In this document: positions 45,871-55,298 of the stretch, piece by piece
Layout: each line of letters opens with the position of its first letter
How positions within the stretch are numbered: the first letter of the stretch is position 1
Source of the DNA: Hymenobacter lucidus
Lineage (GTDB): Bacteria; Bacteroidota; Bacteroidia; Cytophagales; Hymenobacteraceae
Assembly (NCBI RefSeq): GCF_020447265.1
Contig: NZ_JAJADR010000001.1
Location: 930,001-994,000 of the forward strand
Reading direction: 5' to 3'
DNA length: 64,000 nucleotides
Program-made: the position numbers and the translations under genes
The notes under the pieces: generated by a model
Database searches by the model: none
What the model was told of the DNA's origin: nothing
The model's input: only the letters and a program-made list of their open reading frames with translations

Positions 45871-46707
45871 TTAGGCACCAATGGCCACGCGCTTAAAGTC
45901 GGTTACGGTCATGCCTTTCGACGTTTTGTCGAGCAGCTGAGCAATGGTCAGCGAGTTGTCTTTCACGAACTCCTGGTTCAACAGGGTGTTTTCCTTGTAG
46001 AACTTGTTCAGCTTGCCCTGGGCAATTTTCTCCAGCATCGCCTCGGGCTTGCCTTCGGCACGCGCCTGCTCTTTGCCAATTTCGATTTCGCGCTCCGTGA
46101 TGGACGAATCCACACCGTCTTTGTCAACGGCAACAGGCTTCATGGCTACGATCTGCATGGCTACGTCGCGGCCTACGGCGGCGGTATCAGCACCACCTAC
46201 GTTCTTCAGGCCTACGAGTACGCCTTTCTTGCTGTCGGAGTGGATGTACGAAGCCACCTTCTCGGCCGAGAGGGTAGCGTAGGTCAGGTCCAGCTTCTCG
46301 CCGATTTTGCCCATCAGGTCGGTGATGTGCTCCTGAATGGTCAGGCCGTCTTCTTCCTTGGTAGCCAGCAGGTCTTCCTTGGTAGCGGCGTTGGTACGCA
46401 CGGCAGCATCCAGAATACGCTGCACCAGCTCGCGGAAGTTGGCAACCTTGGCTACCGATTCCGTTTCGCAGGCCAGAGCTACCAGCTTACCGTTGGTGCC
46501 ATCTTCGCTTACGGCTACGGCTACAAAGCCTTCCGACGTTTCGTTTTCAGCACGCTTGTCGGCAATTTTCTGACCCTGCTTACGCAGAATGTCACGGGCA
46601 GCCTCGAAGTCGCCTTCGGCTTCGGTCAGCGCTTTTTTGCAATCCATCATGCCTGCACCGGTCATGGTGCGGAGCTTGTTCACGTCTGCGGCGGTAATTG
46701 CGGCCAT
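45871..46707 (-). CDS. tsf: Translation elongation factor Ts
   Basis: 278 residues. EF-Ts recycles EF-Tu by exchanging GDP for GTP. The N-terminal UBA-like part has VNKLRTMTGAGMMDCKKAL, with the TGAGMMDCKKAL block as hallmark. The core with VGRDVAMQIVAM and a LLNQEFVKD stretch follows. It is last in the rplM-rpsI-rpsB-tsf order, the usual arrangement with rpsB. A hairpin between rpsB and tsf may modulate tsf level. Confidence 0.97.
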   Translation of the reverse strand: MAAITAADVNKLRTMTGAGMMDCKKALTEAEGDFEAARDILRKQGQKIADKRAENETSEGFVAVAVSEDGTNGKLVALACETESVAKVANFRELVQRILDAAVRTNAATKEDLLATKEEDGLTIQEHITDLMGKIGEKLDLTYATLSAEKVASYIHSDSKKGVLVGLKNVGGADTAAVGRDVAMQIVAMKPVAVDKDGVDSSITEREIEIGKEQARAEGKPEAMLEKIAQGKLNKFYKENTLLNQEFVKDNSLTIAQLLDKTSKGMTVTDFKRVAIGA

Positions 46708-46795
46708 TCTTGTGAGATTTAGAGGAGGGGATTTTACTAGAATAGAACAAGCCAGTGGGCTCGTTCCGAATAGGCAGAGAGGAGGGAAGTACCTA

Positions 46796-46838
46796 AAGAA
46801 AAAGGGAACACCGGAGCCGAGTGCTTCGCATGTTCCCC
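46796..46838 (-). terminator. Attenuator-like hairpin between rpsB and tsf
   Basis: On the minus strand gggaaca(tgcg...)tgttccc (arms at 46831-46837 and 46804-46810) is followed by a T-rich tract. It lies in the 152-base spacer and may partly end transcription before tsf. Confidence 0.55.
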
Positions 46839-46859
46839 TCTTCTCATTCGGTAGACGGA

Positions 46860-47627
46860 CTATTCGTCGGCAGCCAGTTTCTCTTTGATGCCTTCGTCTT
46901 CCGACTGTTTCTTGTCGGCTTCGTCCTTGTCAACTTTACGCTCCGACAGACCATCTTCGATAGCCTTGCTGATGATACCTACGATCAGAGCAATGGATTT
47001 CGAGGCGTCGTCGTTAGCCGGGATTGGGAAGTCTACCAGCTCGGGGTTCGAGTTCGTATCGCAGATAGCGAAAACGGGGATACCGAGTTTCTGGGCTTCT
47101 TTAACGGCAATGTGCTCACGCTTGACGTCCACTACGAACAGGGCAGCGGGGAGGCGGCTCAGGTCGGCAATGCCACCCAGCACACGCTCCAGCTTCTCCC
47201 GCTCGCGCGACAGCATCAGACGCTCACGCTTGGCAAGTGCTGCGTAGGCCGTGTTTTCCTTCACCATCTTGTCGATGGTGCTCATTTTCTTCAGCGACTT
47301 GCGAACCGTGGCGAAGTTGGTGAGCATGCCACCCAACCACCGGTCGGTAACGAATGGCATTTTCAGGCGCTTGGCCTCTTCGGTAACGATTTCCTGAGCC
47401 TGCTTCTTGGTAGCAACGAACATTACTTTCCGACCGCTCTTGGCGATGTTGCGGATAGCAGTGGCGGCTTGCTCCAGCGAAACCAGGGTTTTGTTCAGGT
47501 CAATGATATGGATGCCGTTCTTCTCCATGAAGATGTACGGCGCCATTTTCGGGTCCCACTTGCGCGTAAGGTGACCAAAGTGGGCACCTGCGTCGAGCAG
47601 TTCTTTATACGTGGTGGACTGAGCCAT
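46860..47627 (-). CDS. rpsB: 30S ribosomal protein S2
   Basis: 255 residues. The S2 pattern is clear: [17 protein letters not shown] near the front, [12 protein letters not shown] and WLGGMLTNF in the middle, and [10 protein letters not shown] then DYPIPANDD-like FPIPANDDA. The C-terminal tail after 230 is acidic and Lys-rich. It comes 18 bases after rpsI on the same strand. Confidence 0.97.
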   Translation of the reverse strand: MAQSTTYKELLDAGAHFGHLTRKWDPKMAPYIFMEKNGIHIIDLNKTLVSLEQAATAIRNIAKSGRKVMFVATKKQAQEIVTEEAKRLKMPFVTDRWLGGMLTNFATVRKSLKKMSTIDKMVKENTAYAALAKRERLMLSREREKLERVLGGIADLSRLPAALFVVDVKREHIAVKEAQKLGIPVFAICDTNSNPELVDFPIPANDDASKSIALIVGIISKAIEDGLSERKVDKDEADKKQSEDEGIKEKLAADE

Positions 47628-47645
47628 GATAAGGTTCCTCTGGGT

Positions 47646-48032
47646 TTAGCGTTTCGAGAACTGGAACGAGCGACGAGCTTTGCGCTTGCCGAACTTTTTG
47701 CGTTCCACCATGCGGGGGTCACGGGTCAGGAAGCCTTCTTTTTTCAGGGCGGGACGCACTTCGGCGTTGTCACCCACGAGGGCTTTCGAGATGGCCAAAC
47801 GGATGGCTTCGGCCTGAGCCGAGATGCCACCACCGCGCACGTTCACCTTGATGTCATACTGGTTGAGTTGCTCAACCGTATTCAAAGGCTGGTTCACGAT
47901 GTTTTCCAGGAGTTCATTGCCAAAGTAGGCTTTCATTTCCCGGCCGTTGATAGTGATATTCCCTTGCCCGGCTTGCATGTAGATGCGAGCCACCGAGGTT
48001 TTTCTTCTACCAGAGGTGTTGGAGATTTCCAT
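47646..48032 (-). CDS. rpsI: 30S ribosomal protein S9
   Basis: 128 residues ending KRKARRSFQFSKR, the basic tail that reaches the P site; TSGRRKTSVARIY near the front and GGGISAQAEAIRLAISKAL in the middle are typical. It lies 39 bases after rplM, as in most bacteria. Confidence 0.97.
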   Translation of the reverse strand: MEISNTSGRRKTSVARIYMQAGQGNITINGREMKAYFGNELLENIVNQPLNTVEQLNQYDIKVNVRGGGISAQAEAIRLAISKALVGDNAEVRPALKKEGFLTRDPRMVERKKFGKRKARRSFQFSKR

Positions 48033-48071
48033 TAATGAAAAATTAGAGAAAAAAAGGAAAGCGGGTTAGGC

Positions 48072-48524
48072 TTACAGGTTGGTCAGGTCAACAGCGGCGG
48101 GCTGCTGAGCTTGGTGAGGATGCTCGGCACCTTCGTACACGAACAGGCTGCGGAACTGCTCACGACCCAGACGGTTGTGGGGCAGCATACCGCGTACGGC
48201 GTGCTCGATAACGCGGGTCGAGGATTTCTCCATCACCTCACGCATCGACTTGCGCTTCTGGCCACCTGGGTAGCCGGAGTGCGACACGTAAATTTTTTCG
48301 GTCATCTTTTTACCCGTCACGCGCAGTTTGTCGGCGTTGATAACGATAACCGAATCGCCGCAATCAGAGTTGGGCGTAAACGAGGGCTTGTGTTTGCCGC
48401 GGAGAATGTTGGCAATTTGACTGGACAGACGGCCCAGAGTATTGTCACCAGCATCAATCACGACCCAGCCCTTGTTGGCGTTGGCTTTGTTGACGGACAC
48501 CGTCTTGAAGCTCAGATGATCCAT
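48072..48524 (-). CDS. rplM: 50S ribosomal protein L13
   Basis: 150 residues. WVVIDAGDNTLGRLSSQIA, the VINADKLRVTGKK block and AVRGMLPHNRLGR are the L13 signature. First gene of the operon, behind a consensus promoter. The C-terminus has a short Gln/Ala-rich extension (HPHQAQQPAAVDLTNL). Confidence 0.97.
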   Translation of the reverse strand: MDHLSFKTVSVNKANANKGWVVIDAGDNTLGRLSSQIANILRGKHKPSFTPNSDCGDSVIVINADKLRVTGKKMTEKIYVSHSGYPGGQKRKSMREVMEKSSTRVIEHAVRGMLPHNRLGREQFRSLFVYEGAEHPHQAQQPAAVDLTNL

Positions 48525-48588
48525 TGGGGAGTTGAGTAAGCGTTTGAAAATGAGATAGAACCCAGCAAGGGTTCGGGAAAAACGGACA

Positions 48589-48619
48589 CAAAGTTACCCT
48601 TTTTCGCTTACGAAGCAAA
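48589..48619 (-). promoter_or_regulatory. Consensus Bacteroidota promoter of the rplM operon
   Basis: On the minus strand TTTG, exactly 19 bases, TAACTTTG. Both elements and the spacing are perfect. It lies 65 bases before the rplM start. Confidence 0.8.
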
Positions 48620-48731
48620 GCCCCGGGGAGAATTATCCATCTAAAACCCTTGCACTTACCTGCTTTGGCAGTTTTGCTGATTTGGTATGAGCGGCCATTA
48701 CTACCTTTAAGGCCCTCGCCAGCCCTCTTCT

Positions 48732-50210
48732 ATGCCCGTATCCCCGGTATTACCTGCCCCTAACCCGGCCCCGAAAACCTCGCGCACGGCCCTGCTTTTG
48801 CTGTTGGCGCTGTTTGCTTTGTCCGTTATTCTGGCCTGCACCACGGCTACTACCTACGATACCGGCGACAGTATCAACCACTACCTCTACAGCCGCTACG
48901 CGTTTGAGCATCCCGGTAATTTTTTGGAGTCGTGGGCCAAGCCGCTGTTTGTGCTGCTGACGGCTGGGCCCGCCCAGCTGGGCTTTCTGGGCATCAAGCT
49001 TTTCAACTGTGGGGTGGTAGCCCTGGCGGCCTGGCTGGCTTACCGGGTGGCCGAGCGGCTGCGGTTGCCCTGGCCCTGGCTGGCGCTGCTTTTCACCTAC
49101 GCCGCCCCCGACTACTTCCGCATCCAGTTTTCGGGTCTCACCGAGCCGCTGTTCAGCCTTATTCTGGTGGCAGGCGTGTGGCTGGCTCTGCGTGACCGGG
49201 CTGGCTGGTCGGCGCTGGTCATGTCGTTTCTGCCCTTTGTGCGCTCCGAGGGCTTTTTGTTGCTGGGCGTGTGGGCGGTGTACCTACTCGTGAGCCGGCA
49301 GTGGCGGCACCTGCCCGCGCTGCTGGTGGGCTACGTGGTATATAGCGTGGTAGGCCTACTGGTGTACCACGATTTTCTGTGGGTGTTTACTCATAATGCC
49401 TACCCGTACCGAGCTGCGCAATACGGCCACGGCACACTAAGTCACTACTTCATTCAGCTGCCCGGCGTTATTGGCTTGGTACTGTTCGTCATGTTCTGGC
49501 TGGGCGGCATCCGGGCCCTGCTACTGTGGCTGCGGCCCCAGCTACGCCAGCAGCCGACGCTCTTCTGGGCCGAGCTGCTGCTGATTTATGGCAGTGTGGT
49601 GGTGTACTGCGGCGCCCACGCGCTTTTCTGGTGGCAAGGCATTTTCGCCTCCTTCGGCATGGTGCGGGTGCTCAACGCCATGGTGCCACTCATGGCCATT
49701 ATTGCTCTTAATGGCCTGCTGAGTATCACGCAGCTGTTTAAAAACGCCGTGGTGCAGCAGCGGGTGCGGCTTGGCGTTACGGCGGCGGTGGTGCTGTTCC
49801 TCTTCACTGGGGCCCGCACGGCCTTTCGCTGGCAGCGCGACTTTGCCCAGGCCGCCGAAATTCAGCTGGCCGACGAAGCCGGAATTTGGTTGGCGCAAAC
49901 GCATCCGCAGCAAAAGCCTCTCATCGTGCTGGAGCACCCCTACTTGGCCATTGCCCTGCGCGTCGACCCGTTTGATGTGCGGCAGCGGCGCGACATGGGG
50001 TTTCTGCACCCCCAGGGACCCAAAGCAGACGTGCCGGCCGGTACGCTGGTGTTCTGGGACGACTGGTTTTCGGTAACCGAAGCCGGAATACCGCTAAAGC
50101 GCCTGCAGCAGGATGCCCGCTACCGGCTGCGCTGGCAGGGCGCTAAGCCGCGCAACCTATCCCGTCCCGATGCCGACTCCTGCCGTCTATTAGTGTTCGA
50201 GCGGCTCTAG
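48732..50210 (+). CDS. Polytopic membrane protein, GT-C glycosyltransferase-like
   Basis: 492 residues with about ten hydrophobic helices and a soluble C-terminal region of about 100 residues. Near the first helix TYDTGDSINHYLYSRYAFEHP has the acidic residue pattern placed like the DxD-type site of GT-C enzymes (families 39/87/119), and SGLTEPLFS resembles the TEPLF motif of such proteins. The lipid-linked sugar donor and the acceptor are unknown. A weak promoter (TTTG, 17 bases, TACCTTTA) precedes it. No other glycan gene is adjacent. Confidence 0.68.
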   Translation: MPVSPVLPAPNPAPKTSRTALLLLLALFALSVILACTTATTYDTGDSINHYLYSRYAFEHPGNFLESWAKPLFVLLTAGPAQLGFLGIKLFNCGVVALAAWLAYRVAERLRLPWPWLALLFTYAAPDYFRIQFSGLTEPLFSLILVAGVWLALRDRAGWSALVMSFLPFVRSEGFLLLGVWAVYLLVSRQWRHLPALLVGYVVYSVVGLLVYHDFLWVFTHNAYPYRAAQYGHGTLSHYFIQLPGVIGLVLFVMFWLGGIRALLLWLRPQLRQQPTLFWAELLLIYGSVVVYCGAHALFWWQGIFASFGMVRVLNAMVPLMAIIALNGLLSITQLFKNAVVQQRVRLGVTAAVVLFLFTGARTAFRWQRDFAQAAEIQLADEAGIWLAQTHPQQKPLIVLEHPYLAIALRVDPFDVRQRRDMGFLHPQGPKADVPAGTLVFWDDWFSVTEAGIPLKRLQQDARYRLRWQGAKPRNLSRPDADSCRLLVFERL

Positions 50211-50219
50211 GCGGCTGCT

Positions 50220-50936
50220 TTAGCTGTACTGCCGTAGCGTGTCGACCAGCACCCGGAAGTCTTTCGGATAGGGGGCTTCCACGGTTACTTCCTCCCCATT
50301 GAGGCGGGTGAAAATGAGCTTGGCCGCGTGCAGGGCGAAACGCTTGATGAATGGCTGCTCTTCCTCACCTTCCTTCATGTTGAACTTCTTCTTCAGCGTG
50401 GAAAGGTAAAACTCCTCGCCGCCGTACACTACGTCGCCCACAATAGGAGCCTGCAGATACATCAGGTGCAGCCGAATCTGGTGCATGCGGCCGGTGATGG
50501 GCACGCACTGCACCAGGGTGTGGCGGGCAAACTGCTCCAGAGTGGTGAAGTAGGTTTCGGCGGCTTTGCCTTTGTAAGCCAGCCGTGCCTTGCCTTTAGT
50601 AGTAGTTTCGATGCTGCGGTCGACCAGCTTGTTGTCGAACTGCTGCACGCCCCAGGCCACGGCGTGGTAGAGCTTTTTCACCTCACGGTTCTCAAACTGC
50701 ATCGAGAGGTGGCGGTAGGCTTCCGGGTTTTTGGCCAACGCCAAAGCGCCCGACGTTTCTTTGTCGAGGCGGTGGCAGGCCTGCATGTCGGCGCTGTATT
50801 CGCGGGCCATGCGCAGGATGTTGGGCGCGCCGCCTACTCGCTCGTCAAGCGTGGCCAGAAACGGCGGTTTGTTGATGACCACGAAGTCGTCGTCCTCAAA
50901 CAGAATCAGGTCTTTAAAATCTAAGTGCTTCTTCAT
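50220..50936 (-). CDS. RluA-family pseudouridine synthase
   Basis: 238 residues from ATG 50936, four codons inside the longest frame. Catalytic Asp is D58 in CHRLDKETSG; other RluA blocks are VINKP at the front and TGRMHQIRLHL near 150. No S4 RNA-binding domain precedes it. It converts uridines in rRNA or tRNA; which position cannot be told. It converges on the membrane protein gene with only nine bases between. Confidence 0.9.
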   Translation of the reverse strand: MKKHLDFKDLILFEDDDFVVINKPPFLATLDERVGGAPNILRMAREYSADMQACHRLDKETSGALALAKNPEAYRHLSMQFENREVKKLYHAVAWGVQQFDNKLVDRSIETTTKGKARLAYKGKAAETYFTTLEQFARHTLVQCVPITGRMHQIRLHLMYLQAPIVGDVVYGGEEFYLSTLKKKFNMKEGEEEQPFIKRFALHAAKLIFTRLNGEEVTVEAPYPKDFRVLVDTLRQYS

Positions 50937-50972
50937 AGCGGGCCGCAAAGGTACGCCGAAGTCTTGGGAAGC

Positions 50973-52052
50973 TCAGGCCTCGGGCGCACTTACTTCCGGA
51001 GCCTCTTTGGCCGGCCGGGGCTTGGGCAGCTTGAATTCCAGCGTTGTGCCTACGCCAACCTCACTCCGCACTCGAATGACCGACTTGTGGGCCTCCACGA
51101 TGTGCTTGCTGATGGCTAGCCCCAACCCCGAGCCGCCCGAGTCGCGGGAGCGGCTCTTATCAATGCGGTAAAACCGCTCGAAAATGCGGTTCTGGTGCTG
51201 TTTCGGAATGCCGGCCCCATCGTCGCGCACGGCCACACGCACCACTTTCTGGGCTTCGACCAGGCTTACCACCACGTGCCCGCCTTCCTTGCCGTATTTG
51301 ATGGCGTTATCAATCAGGTTGATAAGTACCTGCCGGATCCGGTTACGGTCGGCCACCACCAGAAGGGGCTCCGTGTGTAGCGTGGGCGGGAAAAGCTGTA
51401 GCACTACGTGGCGCTGGGCGGCCTTTTGCTCCAGCTGCTCAAAGATTTCCCGCACCAGCTCGGCTAGGTTGAAGCGCTGCTTGCGCATCCGGACCACGCC
51501 TTTTTCCAGCTGCGAAATAGTTACCAGATCCTGCACCAGCGCATCGAGCGTATCGAGGCTAGTAGCGGCCTTGGTCAGGAATTTCTGGCGTAGAAAATCG
51601 TCGTCCATGTCGCCATCCAGCACGGTGTGCAGAAAGCCCTGGGCAGCGAAAATCGGCGTCTTGAGCTCGTGCGATACGTCGGCCAGAAACTCGCGCCGCA
51701 GGGCTTGCAGGCGTTTCAGTTCCTCAATTTCGCGCTCTTTGCGCTCGGCCATATCCAGAATTTCGTCGCGCATGCGCTTCAGCGGCTCGGGCCGAAACAG
51801 AAACTTGTTCGACAGCCGCCGGAACTCCTTGCGCTTGATGTTTTCCAGCCCAGCGTAGATGTTGTTGATTTCCCGGAACAGCAGGGCCTCAAACGACAGA
51901 TACACCAGTAGAAAGCACGCCGCCACCGTAATGCCCATTGCCAGCGCCGCCTGCTGAAAATCCAGCGTGGGCGCCACCCAGGCAAAAGTGCTCAGCACCC
52001 CACCAACCAGCAGGGCAATAAGAATGGCAATGGTGCGGGACGAGAGGTTCAC
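50973..52052 (-). CDS. PhoR-like membrane sensor histidine kinase
   Basis: 359 residues from GTG 52052. A longer ATG frame (from 52094) starts inside the stem of a terminator, so 52052 is favoured. Two transmembrane helices (about 7-27 and 38-58) enclose a very short periplasmic loop, so it probably senses through the membrane or partners. A linker helix leads to the H-box with H128 in DVSHELKTP, then N-, G1- (DDGAGIP) and G2-boxes (GSGLGLAI). The order regulator-kinase, with the regulator upstream, is like phoB-phoR. An Ala/Pro-rich tail ends the protein. Confidence 0.9.
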   Translation of the reverse strand: MNLSSRTIAILIALLVGGVLSTFAWVAPTLDFQQAALAMGITVAACFLLVYLSFEALLFREINNIYAGLENIKRKEFRRLSNKFLFRPEPLKRMRDEILDMAERKEREIEELKRLQALRREFLADVSHELKTPIFAAQGFLHTVLDGDMDDDFLRQKFLTKAATSLDTLDALVQDLVTISQLEKGVVRMRKQRFNLAELVREIFEQLEQKAAQRHVVLQLFPPTLHTEPLLVVADRNRIRQVLINLIDNAIKYGKEGGHVVVSLVEAQKVVRVAVRDDGAGIPKQHQNRIFERFYRIDKSRSRDSGGSGLGLAISKHIVEAHKSVIRVRSEVGVGTTLEFKLPKPRPAKEAPEVSAPEA

Positions 52053-52075
52053 GCGCGGAATAATGGAAGCAGGTG

Positions 52076-52119
52076 ATAAAAATACGACTGTCACCCCAGG
52101 AAAGGAAGGATGACAGTCG
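52076..52119 (-). terminator. Terminator-like hairpin between regulator and kinase
   Basis: On the minus strand cgactgtca ... tgacagtcg (52111-52119 and 52085-52093) is followed directly by tattttta. It lies after the regulator stop and 24-33 bases before the kinase start, so it may attenuate kinase expression. Confidence 0.7.
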
Positions 52120-52148
52120 CGGAACTGGCAAGACGCCCAGGAAAAAGC

Positions 52149-52847
52149 CTAGTCGGCGTTGAACTTGTAGCCGACGCCCTTAATGGTCTGAATATGATGG
52201 TCGCCGACTTTCTCGCGCACTTTCCGCACGTGCACGTCCACGGTGCGAGCCAGCACGAATACGTCGTTGCCCCAGATGTTCTGCAGCAGCTCTTCGCGCC
52301 CGAATACTTTGTGGGGTGAGGCGGCCAGGAACGCCAGCAGCTCAAATTCTTTCTTGGGCAACGAAATCTTACGGCCTTCCTGGAACACGGCAAAGCCCGT
52401 CCGGTCGATGGTCAGCCCGTTGATTTCAATGGTTTCCGACACGGCCGATGTTTCATGGTCGCGGCGCACGTAGGCGGCCAGGCGGCTCATCAGGGCCCGG
52501 GGCTTGATGGGCTTGGCAATGAAGTCGTCGGCGCCGGCATCGAAGGCGGCTACTTCCGAAAACTCCTCGGCCCGGGCCGTCAGAAAGATGATGTACGTTT
52601 CCTTGAAACGGGCCATAGCCCGCAACTGTCGGCAGGTATCGATACCGTCGAGGTGGGGCATCATCACGTCGAGCAGAATAATGTCGGGGCCAAACTGCGG
52701 AGCTACTTCCAGGGCTTTACGGCCGTCGGGGGCGCTGGCCACGATGTAGCCTTCTTTGCGCAGATTATATTCAAGCAGTTCCACGATGTCCGGGTCATCA
52801 TCAACTACCAGAATCTTGTAGGCGTTGGAGGAAGGAGTAGGGTGCAC
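52149..52847 (-). CDS. OmpR/PhoB-type response regulator
   Basis: 232 residues from GTG 52847, the usual length; the frame open to 53069 has a Pro/Arg-rich leader and contains a -7 element at 52887-52894, so it is not used. The receiver domain has the acidic cluster 16-18 and phosphoacceptor D60 (LLDVMMPHLDG), and the C-terminal winged helix (about 135-232) has RTVDVHVRKVREK. It works with the kinase encoded downstream. The target regulon may include phosphate genes by analogy, but no pst or pho gene is present here. Confidence 0.92.
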   Translation of the reverse strand: MHPTPSSNAYKILVVDDDPDIVELLEYNLRKEGYIVASAPDGRKALEVAPQFGPDIILLDVMMPHLDGIDTCRQLRAMARFKETYIIFLTARAEEFSEVAAFDAGADDFIAKPIKPRALMSRLAAYVRRDHETSAVSETIEINGLTIDRTGFAVFQEGRKISLPKKEFELLAFLAASPHKVFGREELLQNIWGNDVFVLARTVDVHVRKVREKVGDHHIQTIKGVGYKFNAD

Positions 52848-52886
52848 GGGTCGTGGGGTTTGGGGGTAAAAGAAAATGCGCGAGGA

Positions 52887-52894
52887 CAAAAATA
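52887..52894 (-). promoter_or_regulatory. -7 element for the PhoB-like gene
   Basis: TATTTTTG on the minus strand is an exact TAnnTTTG match, 40 bases before GTG 52847; no TTG at the ideal distance. Supports the short start. Confidence 0.5.
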
Positions 52895-53127
52895 CTTCCT
52901 GCCGGATGGTAGCGCGTGTTACCTTTTTGTGACGCGACCCGGCTGGCACCGGCTGTTCCCGCAGGTTCTGCACTGGCCGGGCCGGCGGTGGCGGGCAGTG
53001 CCGGTTCGGGACGAGGCTTTGCAAAATAGGCCTGGCGCTCTTTTTCGGCAAGGTATCAGTCAGCGGCATGGCGTTGGGCTTTATGAAGAGGATGAGGCAG
53101 TAAACTCAGCAAGAGCAGCAAAGGGCA

Positions 53128-53159
53128 TAAAAAAAGCGACCCTTTCGGAGTCGCTTTTA
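53128..53159 (-). terminator. Terminator after the DUF3108 gene
   Basis: Stem aaaagcgac / gtcgctttt on either side of a short loop; on the minus strand it ends in a T-run. Confidence 0.82.
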
Positions 53160-53168
53160 GAAACGGAA

Positions 53169-53993
53169 TCAATTCTTAGCCACCAGGTTCAACCGGTTTC
53201 GCAGGCCTTGGTATTTGTACATATCGACTTTGACGGAGCCGACAAACATTTCAGCCTGAAACAGAACCGGGATTTTATTCCGGTCGTCGGAGAGGTACAC
53301 CGATATGGCATTCTCACCCTTGAATAGCTTGTTTTCTGGCATTTTCGGGACGAGGCGGATGGCGCGGATAACGCCGGCCTTGGTTTCGACCGTTTCCTTG
53401 CCCTTGTAGGTTACGTCCATATTGAAAACCTCATCGTCGAAGAAGCCCTGCACCCGGATAACCTCGCCGACTTTGCGGTTGTCGTAGTTCAGGGTCCGCA
53501 GAAAGTAGAAGCCGCTGACGATGTCCTGAATGTTGTCGGGCGTTTTGAAGTTACCTTTCTTGACCGGGTCCTGCTTGCGGTGAGTTTCTACCTGCACCAC
53601 GTTTTTGTGGTGGTCGAAGTCCATGGTTTCCTTTTTGCGGTAGCTGTTCTCCTCAACGCTGAGGAAGAAACGCTGGGGCAGAATACTGGTCGTGTCGATG
53701 TAGGAGCGCCAGGTGTCGCGGATGCGCAGAAAGAAGTCGAAGGAGCCGGTAGTCTTGCCCGTAACGGTGGCCTTGTAGCAGGGCCGGTCGTTCACCTTGT
53801 GAATCTCATCGGACAGCTCCACGGTAGCCTCGGCGGCGTTGATGAGCCCGTAATGCACCTTATAGCGCAGCACCTCACCTTTGGCAAAGCTATGATTGGG
53901 AATGGCGCGCTCGGTTTTGGCCGAGTCGAACGACCATAAAACAGCGCAAAAGGCAAGAAGCAGCGGGGAAAACAGAAGCCAGCGACGGTTCAT
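53169..53993 (-). CDS. DUF3108 exported protein
   Basis: 274 residues from ATG 53993; the frame opens four codons earlier. A signal peptide or anchor spans about 4-22. The mature part has the DUF3108 pattern: LRYKVHYGLINAAEATVEL near the front (residues about 42-60), then DVTYKGKETVETKAG, and a long beta-rich sequence. Members are found widely in Bacteroidota near recA or envelope genes; function unknown, probably periplasmic lipid or glycan binding. Confidence 0.82.
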   Translation of the reverse strand: MNRRWLLFSPLLLAFCAVLWSFDSAKTERAIPNHSFAKGEVLRYKVHYGLINAAEATVELSDEIHKVNDRPCYKATVTGKTTGSFDFFLRIRDTWRSYIDTTSILPQRFFLSVEENSYRKKETMDFDHHKNVVQVETHRKQDPVKKGNFKTPDNIQDIVSGFYFLRTLNYDNRKVGEVIRVQGFFDDEVFNMDVTYKGKETVETKAGVIRAIRLVPKMPENKLFKGENAISVYLSDDRNKIPVLFQAEMFVGSVKVDMYKYQGLRNRLNLVAKN

Positions 53994-54043
53994 GGAAAAC
54001 GGCAAAATGGTTTTAGCCGGTGCTTATTCAAACGGGATGCCAG

Positions 54044-54051
54044 CAAAGATA
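54044..54051 (-). promoter_or_regulatory. -7 element for the DUF3108 gene
   Basis: TATCTTTG on the minus strand, exact TAnnTTTG, 51 bases before the start. No clear TTTG 19 bases upstream. Confidence 0.45.
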
Positions 54052-54148
54052 CCAGTAACCGTATAAACTCGCATCGTACTTGGGCAAAAGGAACGAAAAT
54101 GCAACGGCTGGGTTCCATTGCGCTTTTTCGGGCAAGGAAGATACGTAC

Positions 54149-54186
54149 AAAAAAAGCCTCCCGGCTTGCGCGGGGAGGCTTTTTCG
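54149..54186 (-). terminator. Terminator after recA
   Basis: Stem aaaaagcctcccc / ggggaggcttttt with a short loop; T-run on the minus strand. Confidence 0.85.
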
Positions 54187-54200
54187 TTAAACCGGAAAGA

Positions 54201-55298
54201 TTACTCGTTGTCGTCTTCGTCGGCAATCGACTCGTCGGTCGGAATGGCGGCCAGAGCTACTTCGGGCTCTCCTTTCACCATGTCGCGAATCTGCTTCTCG
54301 ATTTTGTCGGCCAGCTCAGGGTTGTCGAGCAGGATGGTTTTAACACCTTCGCGGCCCTGACCCAGGCGGTTGCCGTCGTACGAGAACCACGAGCCCGATT
54401 TGGCAATGATGCCCATATCAACGCCCAGGTCCAGGATTTCGCCCACTTTGCTGATGCCTTCACCGTAGATGATGTCGAACTCGACCACTTTGAACGGTGG
54501 GGCTACTTTGTTTTTCACCACCTTCACCTTGGTGCGGTTGCCTGTCACGTTGTCCTTGTCTTCCTTGATCTGGCCAATCCGACGAATGTCGAGACGAACC
54601 GAAGCATAGAATTTCAGGGCGTTACCACCGGTCGTGGTTTCGGGGTTACCGAACATCACACCGATTTTTTCACGCAACTGGTTGATGAAGATGCAGCAGC
54701 AGCCGGTCTTGTTGATGGTACCAGTGAGCTTCCGCAAGGCTTGGCTCATCAGGCGGGCCTGCAGACCCATCTTAGAGTCGCCCATGTCGCCTTCCAACTC
54801 GCCTTTCGGCACCAGGGCGGCCACGGAGTCAATAACGATGATGTCGATGGCACCCGAGGAAATCAGGTGGTCGGCTATTTCCAGAGCCTGCTCGCCGTTG
54901 TCGGGCTGGGCAATGAGCAGGTTGGTGGTGTCGATACCCAGCTTTTCAGCGTAGCTTTTATCAAAGGCGTGCTCAGCGTCGATAAACGCGGCAATACCGC
55001 CCTTCTTTTGGGCCTCGGCAATGCAGTGCATCGTCAGGGTCGTTTTACCGCTCGATTCAGGACCGTAGATTTCTACGACCCGGCCGCGGGGCAGACCGCC
55101 AATACCGAGGGCAATATCGAGGCCCAGCGAACCGGTGCTAATAGCCGGAATGTCGACTACTTTATTGTCGCTCAGCTTCATGACGGTGCCTTTGCCATAA
55201 GCCTTATCGAGCTTATCCATCGTGAGCTGAAGGGCCTTGAGCTTCTCGGCCTGAGGGTTTGCGGCAGTTTTCTCGGCTTTGTCTGTGGTAGCAGCCAT
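54201..55298 (-). CDS. recA: Recombinase RecA
   Basis: 365 residues. Walker [10 protein letters not shown] at 79-87, the [14 protein letters not shown] Walker B ([15 protein letters not shown], shortened) and the L1/L2 DNA-binding loops ([19 protein letters not shown] and the [14 protein letters not shown] region) are all present. It catalyses strand exchange and stimulates LexA cleavage. The acidic C-terminus (ADEDDNE) is typical. Upstream, no LexA box or clear -7 element was recognised. The DUF3108 gene lies downstream on the same strand beyond a terminator. Confidence 0.97.
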   Translation of the reverse strand: MAATTDKAEKTAANPQAEKLKALQLTMDKLDKAYGKGTVMKLSDNKVVDIPAISTGSLGLDIALGIGGLPRGRVVEIYGPESSGKTTLTMHCIAEAQKKGGIAAFIDAEHAFDKSYAEKLGIDTTNLLIAQPDNGEQALEIADHLISSGAIDIIVIDSVAALVPKGELEGDMGDSKMGLQARLMSQALRKLTGTINKTGCCCIFINQLREKIGVMFGNPETTTGGNALKFYASVRLDIRRIGQIKEDKDNVTGNRTKVKVVKNKVAPPFKVVEFDIIYGEGISKVGEILDLGVDMGIIAKSGSWFSYDGNRLGQGREGVKTILLDNPELADKIEKQIRDMVKGEPEVALAAIPTDESIADEDDNE

